Positions 28,080 to 36,712 of a stretch of DNA of 64,000 nucleotides are shown one piece after another. Numbering within the stretch: position 1 is the stretch's first letter; the number at the start of each line of letters is the position of its first letter. The translations under genes were made by a program, and so were the position numbers. The stretch is from the NCBI GenBank assembly GCA_963740555.1, contig CAVUES010000010.1, forward strand, positions 124,001 to 188,000, read 5' to 3'. Below the pieces are notes generated by a model, which searched no databases, had not been told where the DNA came from, and saw only the letters and a program-made list of their open reading frames with translations. The stretch comes from Mayfieldus sp963740555. Lineage in GTDB: Bacteria; Actinomycetota; Thermoleophilia; Solirubrobacterales; 70-9.

Positions 28080-28358
28080 TCAGCCGGCCGCCGCGGCGCC
28101 GTTGCCCGAGGCCCCGACCTCGCCGGGCTCGATCTCGGCCAGGACCGCGCCCACCTGGACGGTGTCGTCGGGCTGGGCGAGGATCTTGCTGATCACGCCG
28201 CTGGTGGGCGCGGGGACCTCCGCGTCGACCTTGTCGGTGGAGACCTCGACGACCGTGTCGCCCTCCTGCACCGTCTCACCCTCTGAGACGTGCCATTCGA
28301 GAATGGTGCCCTCGGTCACCGACTCGCCCATCTGGGGCATCTGGATCTCGACGCTCAT
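28080..28358 (-). CDS. Lipoyl domain, probable N-terminal part of Kgd/E2 (frame-shifted)
   Basis: A 92-residue biotinyl/lipoyl domain starting MSVEIQMPQMGESVTEG, with the lipoylated lysine Lys43 in VSTDKVDAEVP. It ends in a Gly/Ala-rich stretch and TGA. The next 44 bp, read in the frame one base later, encode an acidic Ala/Pro linker that runs into the subunit-binding domain of Kgd, so a single-base shift would join them. Either a frameshift (real or sequencing) or a genuinely separate lipoyl protein. Lipoyl-PSBD-E2 is the normal order. Confidence 0.8.
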   Translation of the reverse strand: MSVEIQMPQMGESVTEGTILEWHVSEGETVQEGDTVVEVSTDKVDAEVPAPTSGVISKILAQPDDTVQVGAVLAEIEPGEVGASGNGAAAAG

Positions 28359-28373
28359 GTCTTGCTAAGCAGT

Positions 28374-28670
28374 CTAGGCAAGCCGCGCGACCAGATAGGC
28401 CTCGTTGGCGACCGTGTCAAAAATGTCCCGGACCAGGAACTCCCGCGCCCTGGCGTCGTGGCCGCAGAACCCGCACTGAACTCCTGAGCCGGCCGGGATC
28501 GGGGTCGGGATCACCTGCGGCGCGTCGCATTGGGGACAGACCAGGGCCCCGTGCGCGATCACCTCGATCCCGTCACGGGAGACCTTCCACTCGTGGCGGA
28601 TGTCGGCGGCGCGGACCTTGTTCTCGCCGGGCAGCCGCTCGTGCTCGAAAGGGTCCAAGTGAAGGGCCAT
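28374..28670 (-). CDS. Small zinc-ribbon protein, unknown function
   Basis: A 98-residue protein with two CxxC knuckles, Cys45/Cys48 (VCPQCDAP) and Cys66/Cys69 (QCGFCGHD), spaced as a zinc ribbon. No other domain is recognised. It lies just upstream of the lipoyl gene on the same strand (15 bp) and is divergent from the acyl-CoA reductase gene. Confidence 0.65.
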   Translation of the reverse strand: MALHLDPFEHERLPGENKVRAADIRHEWKVSRDGIEVIAHGALVCPQCDAPQVIPTPIPAGSGVQCGFCGHDARAREFLVRDIFDTVANEAYLVARLA

Positions 28671-28727
28671 CTTCCAGAGTGTAGGGTGCGGAGCTCGGGT
28701 GGAATTCCGGACTTTGCGGGGTGCTGC

Positions 28728-30851
28728 ATGAACTACTTCGTCACCGGCGCGACAGGCTTCATCGGCCGCAACCTCGTCGAGCTGCTGCTCGAGCGCGAGG
28801 GCACCGTCTTCGTGCTCGTTCGCGAGGGGTCCAAGGGCCGGCTCGAGGAGCTACGGCGCCGCTGGGGGGTCGACGAGCACCGAGTCGTCGGGATCGTCGG
28901 CGACGTCTCCGAATCGCATCTTGGCGTCTCGGAGTCCGACCTCGAGCTGATGCGGGGCAAGGTCGACCACCTGTTCCACCTCGCAGCCGTCTACGACATG
29001 ACCGCCGACGCGGAGACCCAGCGGCTGGCGAACGTCGAGGGCACCCGGCACATGATCGAGTTCGCCGACGCGGTCGAGGCCGGGACGGTCCACATGGTCA
29101 GCTCGATCGCCGCGGGCGGCCTCTACCACGGCACCTGGCGCGAGGACATGTTCGAGGAGGCCGAGAACCTCGACGTCCATCCCTACTTCCGCACCAAGCA
29201 CGACTCCGAGGGCGTCGTGCGCTCCGAGTGCGCGCGGCCCTGGCGCGTCTACCGCCCCGGGATCGTGGTCGGCAATTCGCAGACCGGCGAGATGGACAAG
29301 GTCGACGGTCCCTACTACTTCTTCAAGCTGATCCGGCGGATCCGCAACGCCGTCCCGCAGTGGATGCCGATGCTCGGCGTCGAGGGCCGAGAGATCAACA
29401 TCGTGCCGGTCGACTTCGTGGTCCGGGCGATGGACCACATCGCCCACACCGACGGCCTCGACGGCCGCGCCTTCCACCTCACCGACCCCGACCCTCCCAG
29501 CGCCGGCGACGTGATCGACATCTTCGCCAGCGCCGCCAACGCGCCGCAGTCCTCGCTGCGGATCCCGGCGTCGGTCATCGACGCCGCGGACCCGGTGGTG
29601 CGCCTCGGCATCTCGGCCCTGCCGTTGGCCGGGGCGGTCGTCGATCGCACCCTGAACGACTTCGGCATCCCCCGCGCCGTGCTCACCTACGTCAATTACC
29701 CGACCCACTTCGACTCGCGGGGGACCCAGACCGCGCTGGAGGGCACCGACATCCGGGTGCCGCCGCTGGAGGCGTATGCCGACAAGCTCTGGGACTACTG
29801 GGAGCGGCATCTGGACCCCGACCTTTTCGGCGACCGCACCCTGATCGGAGCGGTGCGCGGCCGCCGGGGGCTGGTCAGCGGCGCCGCGCAGGTGATCGAG
29901 CAGCAGATTCCCGACGAGTTTCTGCGTCTCGGGCGGCGCCTGCTGGGGTCGGCCTCGCTGGAGTCGGCGGTGCGCGGGAAGGTCGTGATGGTGACCGGCG
30001 CCTCGTCGGGAATCGGACGCTCGGCGGCGCTGAAGATCGCCGACGCCGGGGGCATCGTTTTGCTCGTCGCCCGCACCCCGGAGAAGCTCGAGGCGACGCG
30101 CGATCAGATCGAGGCCGGTGGCGGGGTCGCCCACGTACACCCGTGCGACCTCTCCGACATGGATGAGATCGACCGCATGGCCGACGAAGTGCTCGCCCAG
30201 CACGGGCACGTCGACGTGCTCGTAAACAACGCCGGCCGTTCGATCCGGCGCTCGATCGCGCTCTCCTACGACCGCTTCCACGACTACGAGCGGACCATGC
30301 AGCTCAACTACTTCGGGCCGGTGAAGCTGATTCTGAAGCTGCTGCCGATGATGCGGGAGCGAAAGGCCGGGCACCTGATCAACATCAGCTCGATCGGCGT
30401 GCAGACGAACACGCCGCGATTCTCTGCCTACGTGGCCTCGAAGGCGGCGCTGGACGCGTTCTCGCGCTGCATCGCGTCGGAGATCATCGACGACGGCGTC
30501 CACATCACGACCATCCACATGCCGCTCGTCCGCACCCCGATGATCAAGCCGACGAAGATGTACGACCGCTTCCCGACGATCACGCCCGAGAAGGCCGCGG
30601 ACATGATCAGCGAGGCACTGATTCACAAGCCGAAGCGGATCGCCACCCCGATCGGGACCCTGGGCCAGCTGCTCTACGCGATCAACCCGAAGTCGATCGA
30701 CTACATCCTCAACAGCGCCTACAAGCTGTTTCCCGACTCTCGGGCGGCGAAGGGCGAGGAGAAAAAGGACCACCGCGTGCGGACCACCGACGAGGGGGCC
30801 TCCAACGAGCAGGTTGCATTCGCGTACCTGATGCGCGGCGTGCATTGGTGA
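28728..30851 (+). CDS. Fused fatty acyl-CoA / aldehyde reductase (extended SDR + classical SDR)
   Basis: A 707-residue protein of two reductase modules. The N-terminal module (to about 380) is an extended SDR like the thioester-reductase domain of fatty acyl-CoA reductases: TGATGFIGRNLVELLL, HLAAVYDMTA, Tyr and Lys in HPYFRTKHDSE. The C-terminal module (from about 420) is a classical SDR: TGASSGIG, NNAGRS, SAYVASKAAL. This arrangement matches mycobacterial AcrA1 (Rv3391) and the long Marinobacter reductase that makes fatty alcohols from acyl-CoA. The ATG at 28728 begins the Rossmann fold directly. It precedes the alkyl-DHAP synthase gene by 121 bp. Confidence 0.83.
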   Translation: MNYFVTGATGFIGRNLVELLLEREGTVFVLVREGSKGRLEELRRRWGVDEHRVVGIVGDVSESHLGVSESDLELMRGKVDHLFHLAAVYDMTADAETQRLANVEGTRHMIEFADAVEAGTVHMVSSIAAGGLYHGTWREDMFEEAENLDVHPYFRTKHDSEGVVRSECARPWRVYRPGIVVGNSQTGEMDKVDGPYYFFKLIRRIRNAVPQWMPMLGVEGREINIVPVDFVVRAMDHIAHTDGLDGRAFHLTDPDPPSAGDVIDIFASAANAPQSSLRIPASVIDAADPVVRLGISALPLAGAVVDRTLNDFGIPRAVLTYVNYPTHFDSRGTQTALEGTDIRVPPLEAYADKLWDYWERHLDPDLFGDRTLIGAVRGRRGLVSGAAQVIEQQIPDEFLRLGRRLLGSASLESAVRGKVVMVTGASSGIGRSAALKIADAGGIVLLVARTPEKLEATRDQIEAGGGVAHVHPCDLSDMDEIDRMADEVLAQHGHVDVLVNNAGRSIRRSIALSYDRFHDYERTMQLNYFGPVKLILKLLPMMRERKAGHLINISSIGVQTNTPRFSAYVASKAALDAFSRCIASEIIDDGVHITTIHMPLVRTPMIKPTKMYDRFPTITPEKAADMISEALIHKPKRIATPIGTLGQLLYAINPKSIDYILNSAYKLFPDSRAAKGEEKKDHRVRTTDEGASNEQVAFAYLMRGVHW

Positions 30852-30972
30852 GGCCGCTGCAAACCGTCGCATCTCGGCGTCCTCAGCCTCGCGTCTCGCT
30901 CGCGTACGTCCTCAGTACGCTCGCTTCGCCGCTCGGCTTGCGTCCACCGACCTGCTCGGTTTTCGCGGCCTC
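30852..30972 (+). repeat. Spacer with inverted and direct repeats (no gene)
   Basis: This 121-bp spacer contains GCGTAC-GTCCTCA-GTACGC (30902-30920), a perfect 6-bp inverted repeat, and two CGTCCTCAG copies about 30 bp apart. It looks like a repeat-derived extragenic palindrome. It separates two genes on the same strand and could affect read-through. Confidence 0.45.
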
Positions 30973-32658
30973 ATGTCTGTAACCACCCGCAAGAGAAAGC
31001 ATTGGGGTTGGGGCTATGCGGACCAGCAGCCCAGCCGGGCTGAGCTGGAAGCCGCCGCGAAGGGGATCCGGGAGCGGCTCGGGCTTGGCGGCGAGGTGGC
31101 CGAACCGGTGCCGCTGGACCAGGTCGAGCTGGCGCCTTCGCGCCTGCAAGCCCCGACCGCGCTGTCGGAGATCTTCAGCGACGCGCGCCACGAGCGCCTC
31201 AGCCACGCGCTCGGCAAGGCCTACCGCGACGTGGTGCGCGGCTTTCGCGGCGAGTTCCCAAACCCGCCCGACCTCGTCGCCCACCCCGGCGACGAATCGG
31301 AGCTGGAGGCGGTGCTGGACTTCTGCGCGCAGCAGGGCGCCGCGGCGATCCCCTACGGCGGCGGCACCAGCGTCGTCGGCGGGGTGGAGGCGCGGGTCGG
31401 AGACGATTACGGGGGCGCCGTTTCGATCGACCTCGCCAGGCTCGACCGGGTGCTGGAGATCGATGGTGAGTCGCGGGCGGCCCGGATCCAGGCCGGCGCC
31501 GCCGGCCCCCGTCTGGAGGACCAGCTGCGCGATCGCGGCCTTACCCTGCGCCACTTCCCGCAGTCCTTCGAGTACTCGACCCTGGGAGGCTGGATCGCGA
31601 CCCGCGCCGGCGGCCACTTCGCGACCCTCTACACCCACATCGACGACCTGGTCGAGTCGGTGCGGGCGATCACTCCGCGCGGCGCCTGGGAGAGTCGCCG
31701 TCTTCCCGGCTCGGGCGCCGGGCCGTCTCCCGACCGCTTGCTTCTGGGCTCCGAAGGGATCCTGGGCGTGATCACCGAGGCGTGGGTTCGGCTCCAGGAG
31801 CGCCCGACCTTCAAGTCGTCGTGCGGCGTCGGCTTCGACGACTTCGGAGCTGGGGCTGGAGCCGTTCGGGAGATCTCCCAGGCAGGGCTCTATCCGGCCA
31901 ATTGCCGCCTGCTCGACGCGCTGGAGGCCGAGACAACCGGCGCATCGCCCGGGCCGGGCAAGTCGCTTCTGGTTCTCGGCTTCGAGTCCGCCCACCACCC
32001 CGTCGACCACTGGATGGATCTGGCACTGGAGTGCGCCACCGACCACGGCGGCGAACCGGGTGAGGTTCGCGCAACTAGGGCTGAGCAAGCAGGGCACCAC
32101 CGCGGCACCCCCGGAAGCGGAGCTGAGGAGGTGCCGCGTATTGATTCAGGAGACGCCGTGACCTCCTGGCGCTCCGCATTCCTCGCGGCTCCATATCTGA
32201 GAGATACCTTCGTCGCCTGCGGTGTCCTCAGCGACACGTTCGAGACCGCGATCACCTGGGACCGCTTCGAGGAGTTCCACTCGGTGGCGATCGCAGCGGC
32301 GCGAGCGAAGGTCGCCGAGGTCTCCGGAATCGCCGCCGACGGGCAGGGGTCCCCGCGGGTCAGCTGCCGCTTCACCCACGTCTACCCGGACGGGCCGGCG
32401 CCCTACTTCACGGTGCTGGCGCCGGCGGTGCGCGGCGGAGAGGTCGAGCAGTGGGACGAGATCAAGGCCGCCGCCTCGGAGGCGGTGATCGAGGGCGGCG
32501 GGACGATCACCCACCATCACGCCGTCGGCCGCGATCATCGGCCCTGGTACGACCGGCAGCGCCCCGACCGGTTCGCCGAGGCGCTGTGGGCCGCAAAGGC
32601 GGCGGTCGACCCGACCGGGATCCTCAACCCGGGCGTGCTGGTCGATCCAGCCCGGTAG
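30973..32658 (+). CDS. Alkylglycerone-phosphate (alkyl-DHAP) synthase homologue, FAD-linked
   Basis: A 561-residue VAO-type flavoprotein. Family landmarks are KHWGWGYAD at the N-terminus, the FAD pyrophosphate loop PYGGGTSVVGG (127-137), the substrate segment QSFEYSTLGGWIATRAGGH (near 200), and THHHAVGRDHRPWY near the C-terminus; the HHH motif is required in eukaryotic AGPS. AGPS swaps the acyl group of acyl-DHAP for a fatty alcohol, creating the ether bond. D-lactate dehydrogenase-like family members are an alternative, but the HHH motif argues against this. Proximity to a fatty-alcohol-forming reductase supports the AGPS reading. Confidence 0.85.
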   Translation: MSVTTRKRKHWGWGYADQQPSRAELEAAAKGIRERLGLGGEVAEPVPLDQVELAPSRLQAPTALSEIFSDARHERLSHALGKAYRDVVRGFRGEFPNPPDLVAHPGDESELEAVLDFCAQQGAAAIPYGGGTSVVGGVEARVGDDYGGAVSIDLARLDRVLEIDGESRAARIQAGAAGPRLEDQLRDRGLTLRHFPQSFEYSTLGGWIATRAGGHFATLYTHIDDLVESVRAITPRGAWESRRLPGSGAGPSPDRLLLGSEGILGVITEAWVRLQERPTFKSSCGVGFDDFGAGAGAVREISQAGLYPANCRLLDALEAETTGASPGPGKSLLVLGFESAHHPVDHWMDLALECATDHGGEPGEVRATRAEQAGHHRGTPGSGAEEVPRIDSGDAVTSWRSAFLAAPYLRDTFVACGVLSDTFETAITWDRFEEFHSVAIAAARAKVAEVSGIAADGQGSPRVSCRFTHVYPDGPAPYFTVLAPAVRGGEVEQWDEIKAAASEAVIEGGGTITHHHAVGRDHRPWYDRQRPDRFAEALWAAKAAVDPTGILNPGVLVDPAR

Positions 32659-32740
32659 GCCGCGTTCCCCGGCGCTACCCTTTCGCGACCGCGATTGCCC
32701 CGACCGGGCGTCTTCCGCCCGCCCGGCCGGGCACCAGTCC

Positions 32741-33724
32741 ATGGAGACGATCACAGACGAACACCCCACCGTCCGCGAGGACGAGGACGAGGCGGCCGAG
32801 TCCCGTCCGCTTGCTCGTCCGCAACCCGAGACGACCGATTCGGTGCCGGCGCGCCCACCGCTGCGCGCGACGCTGGTCGCGATCCGGCCCAAGGAGTGGA
32901 TCAAGAACGTCCTCGTGTTCGCTGGGCTCATGTTCGGTCGCAAGTTCCACGATCCCGGTGCGGTCGCCGACGCGATGTCGACCTTCATCGCTTTCTGCGC
33001 GATCTCCAGCGCCGGTTATCTGATCAACGACCTAAACGACGTCGAGTTCGACCGGGCGCACCCGAGCAAGCGCAACCGCCCGATCGCCCGGGGCGAGCTC
33101 GTCGAGCGGACCGCCGTCAGCCTCGCGATTGCGCTGACGGCCGCCGCATTGGCACTTTCTTTCGCCGCCGTCAGCTGGCAGGTCGGCCTGATGGTCGCCG
33201 GTTACGGCGTCGCCCAGCTCGCCTACAGCTTCGGGCTCAAGCAGATCGTGATCGTCGACGTGATGACGATCGCCGGACTTTTCATCCTCCGCGTCGCCGC
33301 CGGTGCCCAGGCGGTCGATGTGCACGCCTCTGAGTGGCTGATCCTCTGCACCGGCATGCTCGCCTGCTTCCTCGGCTTCACCAAGCGCCGCCAGGAAGCG
33401 GTCTCCGAGCTTCACCAGGGGACCGAGAGCCGCCCCGTGCTTGAGCACTACTCACTGCCGTTCCTCGACCAGATGGTCGCGATGGTGACCGCCGGCACGG
33501 TCCTCACCTACGCGATCTACACGGTCAACTCGCCCCTGATCGGCAACCAGATGATGTGGACGATCCCGCCCGTCGTCTACGGGTTGTTCCGCTACCTCTA
33601 TCTGATCTACGACCGCTCCGACGACCGCTCGACCGCAGCGATCGTCAGCGAGGACAAGGGCATGATCGCCGCCGGCGCCACCTTCGCGATCGTCGCCTTC
33701 CTGCTGCTCTACGTCTTCAACTAG
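32741..33724 (+). CDS. UbiA-family transferase, decaprenyl-phosphate phosphoribosyltransferase-like
   Basis: A 327-residue integral membrane protein with an acidic N-terminal tail of about 55 residues, then eight or nine helices. The motif IRPKEWIKNVLVFAGL and the Asp-rich loop NDLNDVEFDRAHPSKRNRP, with a second loop DVMTIAGLF, match the group containing Rv3806c, which makes decaprenylphosphoryl-5-phosphoribose for arabinan. Many non-mycolate Actinobacteria carry this homologue, so the acceptor here is uncertain. Same strand as the AGPS gene, 82 bp downstream. Confidence 0.82.
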   Translation: METITDEHPTVREDEDEAAESRPLARPQPETTDSVPARPPLRATLVAIRPKEWIKNVLVFAGLMFGRKFHDPGAVADAMSTFIAFCAISSAGYLINDLNDVEFDRAHPSKRNRPIARGELVERTAVSLAIALTAAALALSFAAVSWQVGLMVAGYGVAQLAYSFGLKQIVIVDVMTIAGLFILRVAAGAQAVDVHASEWLILCTGMLACFLGFTKRRQEAVSELHQGTESRPVLEHYSLPFLDQMVAMVTAGTVLTYAIYTVNSPLIGNQMMWTIPPVVYGLFRYLYLIYDRSDDRSTAAIVSEDKGMIAAGATFAIVAFLLLYVFN

Positions 33725-33745
33725 CCCGCGCGTCAGGCGACACGC

Positions 33746-34108
33746 CTAGTGCGAGCGGCCCTCGTGGGGGTCGGCCGGCTGCGCCGCACCGGCATGAATC
33801 GGCAGGTCGGAGGCCAGCCCGACCTTGCCCGCGCGGGTGAACTGGACGTCGACGGTCTCGTGCTTGCGGTAGGTGCCCGCGATGCCGGCCAGCATCGACA
33901 GCCAGCGGACCCCGGTCAGCTTCTTCTCCTTCAGGATCGGGCGAGCAAAGACGATTTCGCCGCCGCGCACCCGGTAGTCGTCGCCCTCGCTCTGCTCGAT
34001 GCCGTTGATGAAGACCGCGAAGGGGGGCTCGGCACCGGCCGGCAGCCTGACGCGATTGCCGACCTCGATGCTGCCCTCGGGCACCCGATCGCTCGTGCCG
34101 GAGCTCAT
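33746..34108 (-). CDS. Conserved-looking protein of unknown function
   Basis: 120 residues. The middle contains FAVFINGIEQSEGDDYRVRG and GEIVFARPIL, then WLSMLAGIAGTYRKHETVDV. The pattern suggests a beta-sandwich fold, but I recognise no named family. The tail is His/Gly-rich. ATG at 34108 overlaps the stop of the upstream gene (ATGA), so the two are co-translated. Confidence 0.6.
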   Translation of the reverse strand: MSSGTSDRVPEGSIEVGNRVRLPAGAEPPFAVFINGIEQSEGDDYRVRGGEIVFARPILKEKKLTGVRWLSMLAGIAGTYRKHETVDVQFTRAGKVGLASDLPIHAGAAQPADPHEGRSH

Positions 34109-34467
34109 TGGCTCGGCCGGGAGAGCGCCTCGCCGACCGCCTCGAATGGGCTCTGGCCATCCCGCAGCTCGAGCTGCGTTCGCCGCATCCCACCCCTGTA
34201 GGGGACCAGGGACCCGTCGCCCATCACGTCGATGCCGGCGTCGCGGCCCCGCAACATGCCGCCGGACGAGATCTCCAGCCGCGCGTGCACCTGCTCAGCG
34301 GGCTCGAAGTCACGCAGCGAACCCACTCGGTCCAGCGGGCCCTCGGAGCGGATTGCCTCGGCTTGGCGCCGCAGCTCGTCGATTGCCTGCTCGAGGCCCG
34401 CCATCCGCCGGCGGTCGACGTCCGAGCCGTGGCGCACGGTCAACGTGTAGCGGCCGTTCCTCCCCAT
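34105..34467 (-). CDS. Unknown protein, co-translated with its downstream neighbour
   Basis: 120 residues. An amphipathic helix at about 18-45 (LEQAIDELRRQAEAIRSEG) is flanked by strand-like segments: TLTVRHGSDV, QVHARLEISSGG and GSLVPYRGGMRRTQLELR. No known domain is recognised. It lies 15 bp downstream of citrate synthase on the same strand and overlaps the next gene by 4 bp. Confidence 0.55.
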   Translation of the reverse strand: MGRNGRYTLTVRHGSDVDRRRMAGLEQAIDELRRQAEAIRSEGPLDRVGSLRDFEPAEQVHARLEISSGGMLRGRDAGIDVMGDGSLVPYRGGMRRTQLELRDGQSPFEAVGEALSRPSQ

Positions 34468-34482
34468 CGCTCGGGGTGCGGC

Positions 34483-35883
34483 TCAGGCGCCGCGGCGCTG
34501 GCGCTTTGGCCGCCGCGCCGGCGGGCCGACGATCTTCTCGGGCCCCTCGCGCTCGGCGATCGGCACGTAGTCGCGGTCGAGCTCGCCGGTGTAGATCTGG
34601 CGCGGACGCGCGATCTTCTGTTCCGGATCGTCGTTCATCTCCATCCACTGCGAGATCCAGCCGGACGTGCGCGGGATCGCGAAGATCACCGTGAACATGT
34701 CGGTTGGGATCTGCAGCGCCTCGTAGATGATCCCCGAGTAGAAGTCGACGTTGGGGAACAGCTTGCGCTCAACGAAGTACTCGTCCTCCAGGGCGTTCTT
34801 CTCGAGCTCGGTGGCGATCTCGATCAGCGGGTTGTACTCGGTTGCGTCGAACACCTCGTACGCGTGGTCGCGGATGATCCGGGCACGGGGGTCGTAGTTC
34901 TTGTAGACCCGGTGGCCGAAGCCCATCAGCCGCTCGTCGCGGCTCTTCACCTTCTCGAGGAAGTCCGGGATGTTCTCCGGGGTCTCTATGCGCCGCAGCA
35001 TCCGCAGCACCGCCTCGTTGGCGCCGCCGTGCAACGGCCCGTAGAGCGCCCCGACGCCGGCGGCCACCGCCGAGTAGGGGTCGACCTGCGAGGAGCCGAC
35101 GCTGCGCACCGCGTTGGTGGAGCAGTTCTGCTCGTGGTCGGCGTGGAGGATGAAGAGCGTGTCGAGGGCCTTTGCCACGCGCGGATCGGGCTCGTACTTG
35201 ACCTCGGTCTTCTTGTAGAGCATCGAGAGGAAGTTGCCGGGATAGGAGAGATCGTTGTCCGGATACACGTAGGGCAGCCCCATGTTGTGGCGGTAGGCGA
35301 AGGCGGCCAGGGTCGGCACCTTGGCGATCAGCCGGATCGCCGCCATGTAGCGCTCCTCGGGATCGTCGATGCGCTTGGCGTCGGGATAGAAGGTCGAGAG
35401 GGCGCCGACGCCAGAGAGCAACATGCCCATCGGGTGGGCGTCGTAGCGGAAGGTCTCGAAGAGGTTCTTGATGTCCTCGTGGACGAAGGTGTGGTGGGTG
35501 ACGTCGAAGACCCAGCGGTCGAGCTGCGGTTGGGTGGGCAGCTCGCCGAAGACGAGCAGGTAGGCGACCTCGAGATAGCTGGACCGCTCGCAGAGCTGCT
35601 CGATCGGGATCCCGCGGTGCTGGAGGATCCCCGCCTCGCCGTCTATGTAGGTGATCGCGGAACGGCAGGAGGCCGTGTTGGTGAACGCCGGGTCGTAGGC
35701 CATGAGGCCGAAGTCGTCCTCGGAGACCTTGATCTGGCGCAGGTCCATCGCCCGCACCGTGCCGTCGGTGACCTCCAGCTCATAGGTCTGGCCGGTCCGG
35801 TTGTCGGTGATACTGAGCGAGTCGCCGTCGGCGCGGGACGCGCCGTCCACCGATGCATCCTGGGTCTGCTGCTCTGTGGCCAT
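34483..35883 (-). CDS. gltA: Citrate synthase
   Basis: A 466-residue type II citrate synthase condensing acetyl-CoA with oxaloacetate. The catalytic His residues lie in LHADHEQNCS and GPLHGGANEAVL, and the catalytic Asp is in NVDFYSGIIY. The N-terminal beta domain (LSITDNRTGQTYEL) belongs to the hexameric, NADH-sensitive-type proteins. AGGAGAGG precedes the ATG at 35883. Divergent from the methyltransferase gene; the 82-bp spacer carries an AT-rich palindrome. Aconitase and Kgd are close, so three TCA genes cluster here. Confidence 0.95.
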   Translation of the reverse strand: MATEQQTQDASVDGASRADGDSLSITDNRTGQTYELEVTDGTVRAMDLRQIKVSEDDFGLMAYDPAFTNTASCRSAITYIDGEAGILQHRGIPIEQLCERSSYLEVAYLLVFGELPTQPQLDRWVFDVTHHTFVHEDIKNLFETFRYDAHPMGMLLSGVGALSTFYPDAKRIDDPEERYMAAIRLIAKVPTLAAFAYRHNMGLPYVYPDNDLSYPGNFLSMLYKKTEVKYEPDPRVAKALDTLFILHADHEQNCSTNAVRSVGSSQVDPYSAVAAGVGALYGPLHGGANEAVLRMLRRIETPENIPDFLEKVKSRDERLMGFGHRVYKNYDPRARIIRDHAYEVFDATEYNPLIEIATELEKNALEDEYFVERKLFPNVDFYSGIIYEALQIPTDMFTVIFAIPRTSGWISQWMEMNDDPEQKIARPRQIYTGELDRDYVPIAEREGPEKIVGPPARRPKRQRRGA

Positions 35884-35907
35884 GGCCTCTCCTAGACCTC
35901 GATTGCC

Positions 35908-35917
35908 TTGAATTCAA
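35908..35917. promoter_or_regulatory. AT-rich palindrome between gltA and the methyltransferase gene
   Basis: TTGAATTCAA is a perfect 10-bp palindrome, followed by ATTC, in an otherwise GC-rich context and within 25 bp of the gltA start. It may be a regulator site or part of a promoter; position and composition are the only evidence. Confidence 0.35.
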
Positions 35918-35965
35918 ATTCTCGCAGCTTGGCTGTGCCGAGCGTGGAGAATTCACAACACCGTC

Positions 35966-36712
35966 GTGGAAGAGATCGCCCCCGAGATGCCGAACGGCGC
36001 CCAGCGCAAGCGACACGCCATGCAGCTTTTCGAGGGACTGCCGGACCGCTACGACGAGCTCGGCGCGGCGCTGAGCTTCGGCCAGGACCCGCGCTGGCGC
36101 CGAGCGATGGTGTCGGCCGTCCAAGCCGCGCCGCGCGACCGCGTGCTCGACGTGGCGACCGGAACCGGCCTCGTCGCCCAACAGCTCGTCAACCGCTACG
36201 GCTGCCGCGTGGTCGGCCTCGACCAGAGCGCGGCGATGCTGTCTCGAGCCGAAGCGAAGCTGGCAGCCGACCCCAAGCTCTCAGGTCGGTTCGAACTGAT
36301 GAGAGGCGAGGCGGAGCGCCTGCCGTTCGCCGATGCCGAGTTCGACCACCTCACGTTCACCTACCTGCTGCGCTACGTGGATGATCCGGAGGCGACGCTG
36401 CGCGAGCTGGCACGGGTCGTGAAGCCCGGGGGGCGGATCGGGTCGCTGGAGTTCTGCGTTCCCCAGTCGCCTCTGGTCTGGCCCTGGCGGCTCTACACGC
36501 GGGTCGGCCTCCCGGCGCTGGGAAGGCTAGCCGGGCGCGACTGGTACGCGGTGGGCCGCTTCCTCGGGCCGAGCATCGAGAGTTTCTATGCCCGGTGGCC
36601 GCTGGGGCGCCAGCTTCAGTTGTGGAGGGATGCCGGCATCGAGTCGACGCGAGCGCGCCGCATGAGCTTCGGTGCCGGCGTCGTGATCTGGGGGGTGCGC
36701 GGTGAAGGCTGA
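35966..36712 (+). CDS. UbiE/MenG-like SAM methyltransferase
   Basis: A 248-residue class I methyltransferase. The SAM motif is VLDVATGTGLVAQQL (about 59-73), with motif II LDQSAAML and ELARVVKPGGRIGSLEF, as in demethylmenaquinone methyltransferases. The NLFDGIA-like entry motif appears as QLFEGLPDRYDELG. A role in menaquinone synthesis is plausible and not proven. The start is GTG 35966 or ATG 35987. The following membrane gene overlaps it by 11 bp. Confidence 0.78.
   Translation: MEEIAPEMPNGAQRKRHAMQLFEGLPDRYDELGAALSFGQDPRWRRAMVSAVQAAPRDRVLDVATGTGLVAQQLVNRYGCRVVGLDQSAAMLSRAEAKLAADPKLSGRFELMRGEAERLPFADAEFDHLTFTYLLRYVDDPEATLRELARVVKPGGRIGSLEFCVPQSPLVWPWRLYTRVGLPALGRLAGRDWYAVGRFLGPSIESFYARWPLGRQLQLWRDAGIESTRARRMSFGAGVVIWGVRGEG

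Noticed and set aside
28851..30872. 673-residue open frame antisense to the acyl-CoA reductase gene
   Set aside because: Long antisense frames are common in GC-rich codon-biased DNA; it has no recognisable domain, is rich in Arg, Val, Gly, Asp and His, and the plus strand is a clear enzyme.
35643..35858. Ser/Arg/Pro-rich minus-strand frame inside gltA
   Set aside because: An out-of-register shadow of the citrate synthase gene on the same strand.
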